From Plutella xylostella (Eukaryota; Arthropoda; Insecta; Lepidoptera; Plutellidae), in contig NC_064009.1 in NCBI RefSeq assembly GCF_932276165.1, positions 3,968,001-4,032,000 on the forward strand: 64,000 bases of DNA, read 5' to 3'. The translations under genes and the position numbers were made by a program. Of this stretch, positions 29,789 through 39,303 are shown one piece after another. The number at the start of each line of letters is the position of its first letter. Position 1 is the stretch's first letter. Below the pieces are notes generated by a model that was not told the origin of the DNA, made no database searches, and worked only from the letters and a program-made list of their open reading frames with translations.

Positions 29789-32653
29789 ATGGTTGTAATT
29801 TTTTATCAAAATGTGAACCGCATTAGATCTAAAACGACAGAATTATATCTAAGTACCTTGAATTTTAATTATGATATCATTTGTCTAACTGAAACAAACT
29901 TAAATGATGGAATTTTTGATGGCGAGTTACTTGATAAACGATACACTGTGCACCGTAGAGATCGTCAGGACACTATTGTGAGTTCTCATAAAAAGGATGG
30001 TGGTGGAGTTCTTCTAGCCACTAAACACAGTTTAAATGTTATTTGTCAGACCAGCTGGAGTAGTAAAGTTGAGGATATTTGGATTAGTATTTTGCCCGAT
30101 AACATTAACGACAAGATTCTGAATGTTTGTCTGTGTTACCTACCCCCTGACTTACCTCATGAATACTTAGTATCTTTTTATGATAACGTGCAAAACATAA
30201 TTTTGAATGCTAATGAAAATAGTAATTTTCTAATAATAGGGGATTTTAACACACCTTATATCACGTGGTCAGCATCAACACATGACCCAACTGTTTTATT
30301 ACCCTGTGATCCACGTGATCGTAAAGCTAATATGTTGGCCCTAAATCTTTCTTTATGTAATCTCTCTCAACATAATAATATACCTAATCAAGACGGACGA
30401 TATCTGGACCTTGTACTATCGAACTTGCCTAAAATAGCTGTCTATGGCGCACAGCCCCTCACACGTGAAGATCGCTTCCACCCTCCACTTGCCATTGATG
30501 TCTCAATCGTAAAAACAAGCAAGCCTTTGCGTCCATTACATAAGAAACGGTATAATTATCATAAATGTAATATTGAAAAGATTAAACTAGCATTGAATAA
30601 CATAGATTGGAAACAAGTCTTGTCACCTAATAATATTAATGATTGCTTAGATAGATTTTATGATGTGCTTTACGGGATAATTAAGCAACATACTCCCCTT
30701 TGTAAAACCAACCGTGGGACTTATCCTGTATGGTATTCTGATAAACTTGTAAGATGCATTGAAGAAAAGAAAAAGTTTCACAAACTATTTAAACTCTACA
30801 ATAACCCGCGTGACTACGACACCTTTTCAATGTTACGAACCAGGAGTAAGAAACTCATAGATGAATGTTACAAAACTTTTATAAACTCGGTTGAAGACTC
30901 TCTTGATAATAATATTAAAGGTTTCTGGCGTTTTATTAACGGTAGAAAGGGTCATGTCACAATACCTCTGACAATGACATACGATAACCAAACTGCGTCC
31001 AATGGAAAAGACATCTGCGAGCTTTTCTCCGCATATTTTGGCTCAGTTTACGAAAATAGTACACCTGTTGGCGACTTTGAGAGTGACATCAGAATTGAAA
31101 ACACTAATCTTTCCAATATCAGTATAAGCAGTCATGACATTCTCACGAAAGTAAAACAACTAGATTCCAATAAAGGTGCAGGGCCTGATGAAATCCCACC
31201 CTCTTTCATCAAAACATTCGGTAAAGAACTTATAGGTGCACTGACTATAATATTCAATAAAAGTCTAACAGCTGGGGTATTCCCTTCCCGTTGGAAAATT
31301 GCTCATATAGTCCCAATTCATAAGTCAGGTGATAAGTCAATGTGTGATAAATATAGACCAATCAGTATTCTCTCTTGCATGGCGAAAATATTCGAATCTT
31401 TAGTTTATGACCGTATCTATCATCACGTCTCACCTTTCCTGTCACAAAAGCAGCATGGGTTTATGAAAAATAAATCTACAGTAAGTAATCTTTTAGAGTA
31501 TAAAAACTACCTATGCAGTGCTTTTGCAAAAAACGGACAAGTCGACTCAATTTACACAGATTTTTCTAAGGCGTTCGATAAGGTGAACCATGAAATCCTA
31601 TGCTTCAAGGTCTCCTGTTATGGTGTGCATGGTAGCTTGCTCAGGTGGATATGCTCCTACTTGCATTTGCGGTCTCAGTTAGTTGCAGTAAAGGGTTTCT
31701 TGTCTTCTCCTATAATTACGACATCTGGAGTGCCCCAAGGATCACATCTTGGGCCCCTCTTGTTTATAATATTCATAAACGACCTAATTGACAGGCTCAA
31801 TTGTCCCTGCTTACTTTACGCTGATGATTTGAAGGTTTTCACTTCTATAACAGATTTACAAGACTGCAATAACCTACAAAGAGATCTTGATACGATTTCA
31901 GAATGGTGCACCGTTAACCATATGAAACTTAATATCACTAAGTGTTCAGTTATAACGTTCACTCGAAAAATTAACCGTATCCTATTCAACTATGAACTTA
32001 GTGCTCAATCTCTTGAACGTAAAACTTTAATTAGAGACCTCGGGGTTATGTTTGATGAACAACTGACATTTAGACATCACTATGAGTATATTGTTAACAG
32101 GGGCAATCGGCTGTTAGGGTTTATTGTAAGATCTACTCGCAATTTTAGAAATCCTCATAGTCTCCTCTATTTGTATTATAGTTTAGTAAGAAGCATATTA
32201 GAGTACGCTTCACCTATATGGTCTCCTTGCTACATGGTCCACACCACAAATATTGAAAGAGTGCAAAAAAAGTGCCTCAGAATTTTAGCCTACAAACTGC
32301 ATAGCACTCGATCACTTAACAGTTATAAAGCTAGGCTGGGAAAATTTAACGTAACTTCTCTTGAAACTCGTCGAACACAATGTGACCTTATGTACTTGCA
32401 CAAGATTATCCATTCACGAATAGATTCACCAGCACTTTTATCGTCAATGAAAATTAATACTCAGTTTAGAACACGTAAGCCAAATTTGTTTCCACTTGAA
32501 GTCTTCAAAAATAATACTTCTTATTATAATCCTTTAGTAAGGATGCGTCGCACGTACAACACTTTATCCAATGAACATAACATAGATATATTTGACTCTA
32601 ACCCATGTCGTTATCGACGATCTATTCTAAATATCCTCAACGATCATCAATAA
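29789..32653 (+). CDS. LINE 1 ORF2: endonuclease and reverse transcriptase
   Basis: 954 residues without interruption. N-terminal APE-type endonuclease (about 1-240): QNVNR near 7, TETNL near 36, GDFNTP near 150, DLVLSN near 210 and DRFHPPL near 227 hold the expected catalytic Asn, Glu, Asp/Asn and His. Central reverse transcriptase (about 480-770): KYRPISIL, TDFSKAFDKVNHE near 590, SGVPQGSHLGPLLFIIFIND near 645 and catalytic YADD near 677. A C-terminal thumb/extension contains LEYASPIWSP and ERVQKKCLR. There is no RNase H domain. The protein nicks target DNA and primes cDNA synthesis there. Both catalytic centres look intact, so the copy may be young or active. The clade (Kendo-, Daphne- or CR1-like) needs a phylogeny. 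Confidence 0.93.
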   Translation: MVVIFYQNVNRIRSKTTELYLSTLNFNYDIICLTETNLNDGIFDGELLDKRYTVHRRDRQDTIVSSHKKDGGGVLLATKHSLNVICQTSWSSKVEDIWISILPDNINDKILNVCLCYLPPDLPHEYLVSFYDNVQNIILNANENSNFLIIGDFNTPYITWSASTHDPTVLLPCDPRDRKANMLALNLSLCNLSQHNNIPNQDGRYLDLVLSNLPKIAVYGAQPLTREDRFHPPLAIDVSIVKTSKPLRPLHKKRYNYHKCNIEKIKLALNNIDWKQVLSPNNINDCLDRFYDVLYGIIKQHTPLCKTNRGTYPVWYSDKLVRCIEEKKKFHKLFKLYNNPRDYDTFSMLRTRSKKLIDECYKTFINSVEDSLDNNIKGFWRFINGRKGHVTIPLTMTYDNQTASNGKDICELFSAYFGSVYENSTPVGDFESDIRIENTNLSNISISSHDILTKVKQLDSNKGAGPDEIPPSFIKTFGKELIGALTIIFNKSLTAGVFPSRWKIAHIVPIHKSGDKSMCDKYRPISILSCMAKIFESLVYDRIYHHVSPFLSQKQHGFMKNKSTVSNLLEYKNYLCSAFAKNGQVDSIYTDFSKAFDKVNHEILCFKVSCYGVHGSLLRWICSYLHLRSQLVAVKGFLSSPIITTSGVPQGSHLGPLLFIIFINDLIDRLNCPCLLYADDLKVFTSITDLQDCNNLQRDLDTISEWCTVNHMKLNITKCSVITFTRKINRILFNYELSAQSLERKTLIRDLGVMFDEQLTFRHHYEYIVNRGNRLLGFIVRSTRNFRNPHSLLYLYYSLVRSILEYASPIWSPCYMVHTTNIERVQKKCLRILAYKLHSTRSLNSYKARLGKFNVTSLETRRTQCDLMYLHKIIHSRIDSPALLSSMKINTQFRTRKPNLFPLEVFKNNTSYYNPLVRMRRTYNTLSNEHNIDIFDSNPCRYRRSILNILNDHQ

Positions 32654-32884
32654 AAATATCTTTTTTTGTAATTTAAATTTAGGTCATATAATATGTACTT
32701 TTTACCTGTATTTACTTATTTGTTAAAATGTAATATTTAAGAACATGTTTCTAGTTTTAATCATGCTGTGTACACATGTTTTGGGTTATAATCTAGAACA
32801 AAATACTTTTTATAACACTTTTATTTATAATGATTGTAACCTGTTTTGTGTGCCTTAAAATAAATAAATAAATAAATAAATACA

Positions 32885-33600
32885 AAATTAGACTGTGTGT
32901 TACTTGTCAATCTAGAATATGAATATAGTGACCTGCATCATGTTTTGAAAAACTGAATACTTAGTTATCCGCCAGTGTCACAGCCTTCATCTAATCTTTT
33001 CCAGTAGCTGATGAGGCTGAGATATTTAGTAAAATTATCTTCCCTTCAAGCACCACTCCTCGTTCCAAGGACTAGATGCCGCGCCAGGTGTTGCAGGCCG
33101 TGTCGTCGTACAGGGCTGACTGAGCAGGTCCTCGAGGCTCCAGGGTCGGCTGCTGCATTTCTGAGGTCAGTCCAGAATTACATACCCTAGTCAGCATGTG
33201 CTGACCTGAGCCCCAGCGGCCTGGATCGATATTCTACATTTTACAGCTTTTAAATATTGTTGCAAAGTATTTCACTGGTTCCATCCATTCGGCTAGTGTA
33301 TGTTAAAAATATTGCCTTGACAATAACAAGATTTTGATCAATAATTACTTATAAGTATTGCTTTCGATATGTATAAATACCTACCTATATGTTTAGGTAC
33401 ATACCTTCCATAACTTTCTGACAAGTCAGGAATAATAAGGAAGTACTTAAGTCTTATGTATACTTATACCTTTCTTTTTAGTATATCTATTACTTAGAAA
33501 TCTATGCATTATAAATTTATAGATTCAAATATTTATCTACTGATATACTCATCAGTAGCTTATGGGTCACAGTTGGTTTTCTCTCCACCATGCGATAATA
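32885..33600. other. DNA between the LINE tail and the inverted promoter copy; nothing recognised
   Basis: A somewhat GC-rich patch at 33060-33240 contains no recognisable conserved frame. No repeat boundary or RNA gene was identified. Confidence 0.4.
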
Positions 33601-33606
33601 AACACA

Positions 33607-33945
33607 TCTCACAATGTTTAACTAGGTTTCAGATAGGCTCAGACTACATAATAGACGCATTTTTCCTGAAATAAAAATGACATATTATGTATCTAGCCTA
33701 TCTGAAACCTAGTCATTTCTGCATGGTGATATTACAACTGAGGCGCGCGGGCGACTCACTCTATTTATATAGGCACCCGCACCTTGCAAATTAAAGGTGG
33801 AGAGAAAAATGGACTGTCACTGTGACCCTTATGATGCCGAACACGGAGAAAGTCGAAACGCCATATCTCACAATGTTTAACTAGGTTTCAGATAGGCTAG
33901 ATACATAATATGTCATTTTTATTTCAGGAAAAATGCGTCTATTTT
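33607..33945 (-). repeat. Inverted promoter segment, right copy, inside a 60-bp inverted repeat
   Basis: 33736-33898 is the reverse complement of 24450-24612, including TATA box and initiator (so its promoter points left, - strand), and it breaks off within 5 bases of the predicted start site. Around it is a separate inverted repeat: 33653-33713 (AGACGCATTTTTCCTGAAAT and on) pairs with 33884-33945. A third, shorter match to the 24437-24482 end lies at 33607-33651. A 34-bp block (AGCCTATCTGAAACCTAGTT at its start) therefore occurs four times in the region. This suggests at least two related fold-back insertions. Confidence 0.8.
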
Positions 33946-34184
33946 CACCCAAATCACAACTGGTATTATTAATCCTGGAACTCAATATGTAAGTTAATCT
34001 CAACCTTCGAAAAAAGTTCAAGTATCCAAGTTGTTACTCCATATTTTTTTTGGTTAAATGCTGTCTCTCGAAATCTCTCATGTAATTACGTGATCGAATA
34101 CACGATCTGTGATTAATTCTATAGCCTCAATAGCATCAATATATCTAATTTTGAGTAGCTAGAAGTATATTTGCAAACAAAAAA

Positions 34185-34356
34185 ACTGTCACTTAACTTT
34201 AAGAGGCCGAAATTTCACCTCCTAAATTTAAGAAGTCCCTAACGGATTTAAGTGACAGTTTGTCAGTGGTGAAAACCATTTTACGCTTAGGAGATCTTTA
34301 AAATGAGTTAAAAGTTTCCTAAAATTTAGGATTTCTTGGTGAAAACGGGCATGAGT
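34185..34356. repeat. Right CCCGTTTTCACCAAG inverted-repeat arm
   Basis: In reverse complement it begins CCCGTTTTCACCAAGAAATC and shares further words with 23890-24050. It also has its own internal inverted parts (AGTGACAGTTTGTC and GTCACTTAACTTTA). See the left arm for interpretation. Confidence 0.5.
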
Positions 34357-34608
34357 CAGTCAATGTTAAAAATTAGGTTTTTTGGACATTAATATCTAAA
34401 TTACCGTTTGAGATACGCTCATGAAATTTAGAACACATAATAATATGTATCTCGTAAGTCTTAATATGTGCCAAATTTCATACGTTTATATTAAATAGTT
34501 TTTTATTTATGAGGGGGTCAAAAGTGGCTTGAAATGGTTCGTGTAATATTACACACGGTGCGGGTCGCCAGTTCTGTTTCTCGAACTTGGCTTGACACGC
34601 TACCGCGT

Positions 34609-35360
34609 GTCTAGATATTACGGCTTCACTTAAGCAACACCAGAGCGAGTTGCAGAACAAAGAAATAGTCGTAAATCAAATGAATTTCTGTTTTGTTCAC
34701 AAAACAGTGGGTCAGAATGTTATCTACATAGCTAACAAATCGTTACTAAGTAAAAAATCTAGATTCTTGGTTTATAGAAAACAAGGTTGTCTTTTCAGCA
34801 CCGATGTCATTAAAAATACACCATAGCGTTCAATGTTCACGTGCATTTTAAAGTATAAGTACCAATAAAAATTATATAGTAAAAATAAGTGCAAAAGTCT
34901 ATAAAGTAATTACGAGTTAGGCCAAATTCAGATATCTATATGTATCCGTAAAACGTATAACACCCCTGAGACATATTATAAAAACACATACAATAATGCT
35001 GACTAGGGTAAGTAGTAAGTACATACGGGGTTTACGATAAAACACACACTTTTCATATTCATAGCACACTCGTAGCGTGCTACGCGTTGGCGTAGCCGCG
35101 TAGGCGTGCTACGTTTCTCGTAGCAAATTCAGTTTTTTCTTTTATACATGAAATCTTCTCAAGGCATTACTAACTGATGGGTTATTTTCAAATTTGTAAC
35201 ATAGGTTAATATAGGTACATACCTACCTTGCAAAAAATTCAAAGTAATACTTACTTACCATAAAAAACGATGGCAAATACATTCTAATGTAGCGATACCG
35301 TTAAACAATTTTCACATTGCATACTCGTAATAGGATATCTATAGGCTATTGGTATCTAAA
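34609..35360 (+). repeat. ~0.75 kb dispersed repeat, copy 2
   Basis: Second copy of the 18668-19555 repeat in the same orientation, about 93-95% similar by eye. It lacks the ~118 bp present at 18841-18958, and the GC-rich palindrome cluster is kept at 35069-35115. It is not flanked by the ~300-bp direct repeat that brackets copy 1. Confidence 0.8.
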
Positions 35361-35416
35361 ATAATCTAATCAAGTTAGCGATGATAGTGCACTTTTCTCT
35401 TTGTGAGCTTTATTGA

Positions 35417-35758
35417 CACTCGCGAGCAACGAAAAAGTTTCACAAAATGCCGACACCCATGTCCCAATTTTTAAAAATATTTAATTTAAAATTTCATCCC
35501 ATTTATTTACGTTTTTAGTTAGTAATATTCTGTTCTGGTAATGCACTCAAATATTGCAGACGAGTAACTTTGTAAGGCGGCACAGACGATCAATTATATT
35601 GCGCAATAATGACAATTGTGCAATATAATTCATCGTCTAGATTGCGAAAACGTCATTTGTATGAAAAACTTATCGCACAATAAATATATTGCACAATATT
35701 ATTGTAGGTCTGGGGTCCTCCTAACATGTCACTGGAACTTTTTCACTGCTCGTGAGTG
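35417..35758. mobile_element. Mariner-like MITE related to 10480-10702
   Basis: The left end CACTCGCGAGCAACGAAAAA and right end ACTTTTTCACTGCTCGTGAG with TG are inverted counterparts and match the ends of the 10480-10702 element; TA follows the right end. Inside is a separate near-perfect palindrome (35584-35639) with arms around AATTATATTGCGCAAT and ATTGTGCAATATAATT, itself possibly a nested insertion. Confidence 0.65.
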
Positions 35759-35760
35759 TA

Positions 35761-37010
35761 TTTTAAACGTATAACTAGAACAGTGGTCTGGTTTTCATTT
35801 CTTGTCGGTAATATGAACTTTAATAACCCGAGTTCTTATAATTTTATAAGGTTAACTTAATTAGTGTCAGTAAGTATATATATTTTTTTATAATATTAAC
35901 ATTTTCAGGATTCTTTTATGTTTGCATAACGGCAATAAAATTTACATTTATAACAATAAAAATTTCACGGCTAAATTATTTTTCCATGGTCCATATCTTG
36001 CATCTTAACTTGTGGTAATTATATGTACTTATGTAGCAACCTAGCTACTTACCTTATTATCATGAAAACGCCAACACTAAAACGGTAACTTTACAGTTTA
36101 AATGTAGAATAATATTTCACTAGAAGAGGTAGTTAGACAGTACGTGAGATGAGTTGCAAAGTGAAATTATGATAACAGACAAAATTACTTATGCTAACTA
36201 CGCCCAAGTGTTAAGAGCCCAATTTGAATATAAAGATTTAAAAAGAGATTTCGTCTTTTATTTAGGATTTGTTTTGCTAAAAAGTTAGATAGAATGTTGA
36301 AGATTCTAACAGTTGGTAATAATACTGATAACAGATAAATGGTACAATAAATATGAAGGTACACAGTTACTACATAGATACGAAGATAAAAGAACACATG
36401 ACTAAAAATCTAGCAAGTAACAAACAGAACCAAAGTAAAACGAATAACCTGGTGAATGTGACAAGGTGCTATGAAAAGCCTGGTCTGCGCTGGTGGTCCA
36501 TGGCACGGGGCTACATGGAGGCAGGGTCCCACTGCACTGACGGTATCATCCATGCACACCCACCCTTCCTACACCATGAAACAAAACACAATGGAAATGG
36601 TAAATGGGTAAAAATAAACTAAAAATTGTATACATGTGACCGTGTGAAAATGGATCCGTGGAGGGAATAGTTAAGTACAGAAAAACGGTTTGCTAGCCAA
36701 ACGGGTGACCCAAATTATTATGTAACTCTATAATTATAACACCGATCCATTTAAATGAGTCAGCCTACTCTGTACCCACCCCTGTTTTTTTGTTCCCATC
36801 ATTACTGATATATCATGATTCCCCGTAAAAGTTATTTTCCATCACTGTAACCATTTTCTAGCCAAGTCGGCCTTGACATACGAGAGTTTTAATTAATTCA
36901 TGTAACAGCTTCGTTACAGCGCCACCGCGGCTCTGAATGAAAGGTATCGATTGATTCAATGTTCGCGATATTGCATGGACGTGTTGGAAATGTGCATCAT
37001 ATTCAATCAA
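35761..37010. other. Phosphatase intron or intergenic DNA; nothing firm
   Basis: AT-rich. An open frame at 36353-36622 (+) includes a compositionally balanced segment (GLRWWSMARGYMEAGSHCTD), but I see no splice or domain support for it. Confidence 0.4.
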
Positions 37011-37012
37011 CT

Positions 37013-37107
37013 ATACGACAGGATGTCCATTAAATAGTGGTCCAATGGTAGGGAGTGAAACTGAAAAACTCTTGTTCTGGTCCACTATTTATGGGACACC
37101 CTGTATA
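37013..37107. mobile_element. ~95-bp palindromic MITE
   Basis: The left part GACAGGATGTCCATTAAATA with GTGGTCC pairs with the right part GGTCCACTATTTATGGGACA then CCCTG, with TATA at both margins. It is very short and clearly fold-back. Confidence 0.7.
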
Positions 37108-37299
37108 GTTAAATGTATTGCTCTAAAAACCTTAAAATAAAACATACACACAGTGATACGTAATCACTTAACGCGTGTACGACGACGCTGACGCTAATAA
37201 GCTATATGTAAAAGCGTGGTCTTGAAAAAAATTGCTCCAATCACAGCTCACAAAACGTAGCACGTCAATTGGTGTACATCAAATCCCAAGAGATCTCAC

Positions 37300-37492
37300 C
37301 TATGAGTGGTATTCCTATGCGGCGACCCTGGCGGCGAGGTGGCGGGGGACAGCGCGGGGGTGGCGGGGGCGGAGGCGGCGCGGCGGCGGGAGTACTCCGT
37401 GCCGCCCACCGCCATGGCCGTGCCGCCGCCGATGGGGTCCGTCATGCGAGTCATGCTCATGCCTGATGCTGAGCGCGTCGGCCGGGAGGTTG
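37300..37492 (-). CDS. DUSP15/22-like phosphatase, tail exon (Ser/Thr/Pro-rich)
   Basis: The acceptor is CTTGTCTCCAG (AG at 37494-37493). The exon is entered in phase 1 and reads ATSRPTRSASGMSMTRMTDP, then IGGGTAMAVGGTEYSRRRAA and a Ser/Ala/Pro-rich run ending SPHRNTTH. At its end CATAG/GTGAGA is both a good donor and, if not spliced, the codons CAT-AGG-TGA, so intron retention gives an immediate stop after R. Splicing leaves phase 2, which fits 27579-27733. Very GC-rich. The sequence looks disordered and rich in potential phosphorylation sites. Confidence 0.75.
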
Positions 37493-37944
37493 CTGGAGAC
37501 AAGACATGGACTTGTGAGAGACCAGGGGGTGACTCTATATGACAAAAACTAAGTTTCGGAGAGCTGCTGCGCGAGCCACTACTCTATCTGATTGTAAGAT
37601 AGCTCTCATTCGTTCGTTTTATCCCTATTATCATCCGCATCTATTTGCCATTATTGAAGATCGCAGTATTGAAGGCATAGGTACATTAGCTGCGGATAGT
37701 TCCATACTCAAATACCCGCAATGCGCGTTAGTTTCATTTAGTTGCCAACGACTCGAACAAAACGAAGACGATTAGAGCAGCGTAAAGGGCTTAAGGATGT
37801 CCTATTCTAATCTGTGAATAGGCTTGGTAGCCTTTGTTGCCTATAATCGTTGGTACTAGAAGCAATATTTACTTGTAAGGACCAAAGACAGTTAAGAGTG
37901 ATATCTATGGATAACTAATTTTCAACGACCGGCATGTTACTTAC

Positions 37945-38124
37945 CCCCAGTATAGCTATAGAGCCCAGCTGGCGAGGACCGCGGTCGGTACCCGGATGCA
38001 GTAGAGGTGGTGGAGAGCGTGGACGGGGAGCGGCGCATTCCCACGGGGCTGGACTCGAGAGAGCTGGCGGCTGTGGAGGGGCGCCGCGTGCGGGGTTGCC
38101 GCTTCGAACCCGTCCGGCACACCC
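37945..38124 (-). CDS. DUSP15/22-like phosphatase, tail exon
   Basis: Acceptor CTTCCAG (AG at 38126-38125), donor GTAAGT after 37945; phase 1 in and phase 1 out. It continues the Cys-rich stretch of the preceding exon (…CPTG-VCRTGSK) and then a basic, Ser/Thr-rich tail (RRPSTAASSLESSPVGMRRS, PSTLSTTSTASGYRPRSS). It joins in frame on both sides. Low-complexity and probably disordered. Confidence 0.82.
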
Positions 38125-38509
38125 CTGGAAGGTTGTGGAGGTTCATTGAGGTTTATGTAACACAGGCGAGTTAACTTGATACCTGGTTCTTGGCTAGATA
38201 CCAAGTTATACTCACCCGGGTAGCGAGGGGTACATAATGAACGATTAATGGATTTTACAATCGGTGGACCCTTCAAGTTCTTCCTTATAATTTACGTCGT
38301 TTCGGCATGCAAGGATTCGATTGGGAATGCATTTAAACGAAATTTGGTGCAAGTTGTTGTGACACGAATGAGAAAGTTTATAATCTATCGTCAAGCTGAT
38401 GTTAATCTCTTACCAATTTCAATACGAGTGCCCAAGTATACATACAATCAGTGCAATAACATTTGCCAATACTCCTTAAACCCACCTTACACATAAAGCT
38501 ACATATTAC

Positions 38510-38663
38510 CGGTAGGGCACTGGCGTCCCATGGCGCACTTGCCCTCGCAGATGGTCTTCTGGTTGAGCATGGTCTGGTAGGAGGCCAGCATGACGCGGCA
38601 CTCCGCCAGGTCTCGGTCTGATAGAGCCAGGGACGGATACCGCTCTTTTATACGACGACGCTC
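38510..38663 (-). CDS. DUSP15/22-like phosphatase, post-catalytic exon
   Basis: Acceptor ACCCCCAG, phase 0 in, phase 1 out at a GTAATA donor. It reads ERRRIKERYPSLALSDRDLA, then ECRVMLASYQTMLNQKTICE and GKCAMGRQCPTG. The RxxLxERF/YPS-type helix directly follows the catalytic domain in DUSP15/22 proteins. The ICEGKC…CPTG(V)C cluster resembles the Cys-rich segment of the insect members (CG10089-like in Drosophila, from memory). Confidence 0.88.
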
Positions 38664-38938
38664 CTGGGGGTGATAGGTTTTAGATAGATTTATGCTGTAT
38701 TGCCGGAGGACCTTAAAACAAAGGTTAGTTACTTCGTGCTACTCAGCAGATCATTTCAGAAACGATTATCAAAAATACATGAATTATTGGCTGATCATGA
38801 AATACGATAAGTCAGGACTGGGTTTCGTACATCTAGCGTATCTAGCTCGCTAAATCGGAACGTTATACCACAAAGCTTCGAGTTTCAGGTAGTTTCGGCC
38901 CCAGACGGATGGATGACACATGGATCCATCAATCACCA

Positions 38939-39112
38939 TAAGGCGCCCCGCGCACTATGCATCCTGGCAGCGCAGCCAGGTTGCGGCAGCCACTAAAATA
39001 TATGGGAATTCGTGGCTACCTAGCGCATAGCGCTCCTATACAACGTCATATCATTTTCCGACTGCCGCAACCCTAACTAGATGCCAGGTTTTTAGTGCGC
39101 GAGGGGCCTAAA
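38939..39112. mobile_element. ~170-bp inverted-repeat MITE in a phosphatase intron
   Basis: The left part AAGGCGCCCCGCGCACTA with ATCCTGGCA and GGTTGCGGCAG is mirrored on the right (CTGCCGCAACCC, TGCCAGGTTTTTAGTGCGCG, AGGGGCCTA). It lies between the 39132-39303 and 38510-38663 exons, about 20 bp from the former's donor. This is unusually close for a transposon insertion. Confidence 0.7.
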
Positions 39113-39131
39113 ACACCCTAATTTGTCATAC

Positions 39132-39303
39132 CTCGACCAGCTTGTAAGTCTCGAAGTCCTGAAGCTGCCGCTGGAAGCCGAGGTTGGGGTTGGCGACCGC
39201 GCGCCCCGCCCTCACCACCTTGAGGGCCTCCCGCCACGTCAGCGGAGTCACCGACATGATGTAGGCCACTGCCACTGTCACGCTGCGCGACATGCCCGCC
39301 AGG
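39132..39303 (-). CDS. DUSP22: DUSP15/22-like phosphatase, exon with active-site loop
   Basis: Acceptor CCCGGCAG (AG at 39305-39304). The first base completes the catalytic Cys codon begun in the upstream exon, giving HC-LAGMSR, the HC-x5-R signature of Cys-dependent phosphatases. It continues SVTVAVAYIMSVTPLTWREA, LKVVRAGRAVANPNLGFQRQ and LQDFETYKLVE, then donor GTATGA. AYIM-x-VT, V(R)AGR…NPN-x-GFQ-RQL-x-(D/E)FE is characteristic of DUSP22/DUSP15 (JKAP/VHY). These are small, often N-myristoylated phosphatases acting on Ser/Thr/Tyr and linked to JNK-pathway signalling. Which of the two mammalian genes it corresponds to is unresolved. Confidence 0.95.

Larger units (their letters stand above)
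28225..32881 (+). mobile_element. Full-length or near full-length non-LTR retrotransposon (LINE 1)
   Basis: A two-ORF LINE of the Jockey/CR1 assemblage: ORF1 with a PHD-like zinc finger (28455-29714), ORF2 with APE endonuclease and reverse transcriptase (29789-32653), a short 3' UTR and a simple (AAAT)n tail ending about 32881. The 5' boundary is estimated at around 28225 and is uncertain. Both ORFs are open along their whole length. It lies on the + strand within the presumed long intron of the - strand phosphatase gene, between the inverted promoter segments. Target-site duplications could not be fixed because the tail is a simple repeat. Confidence 0.85.

Noticed and set aside
36353..36622. 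89-codon frame with a balanced segment
   Set aside because: No splice sites, family match or conservation evidence; kept only as a remark.
37306..37545. Gly/Arg- and His-rich frames on the + strand and alternative - frames
   Set aside because: Shadows of the phosphatase tail exon (37300-37492), whose frame alone joins in phase with its neighbours.
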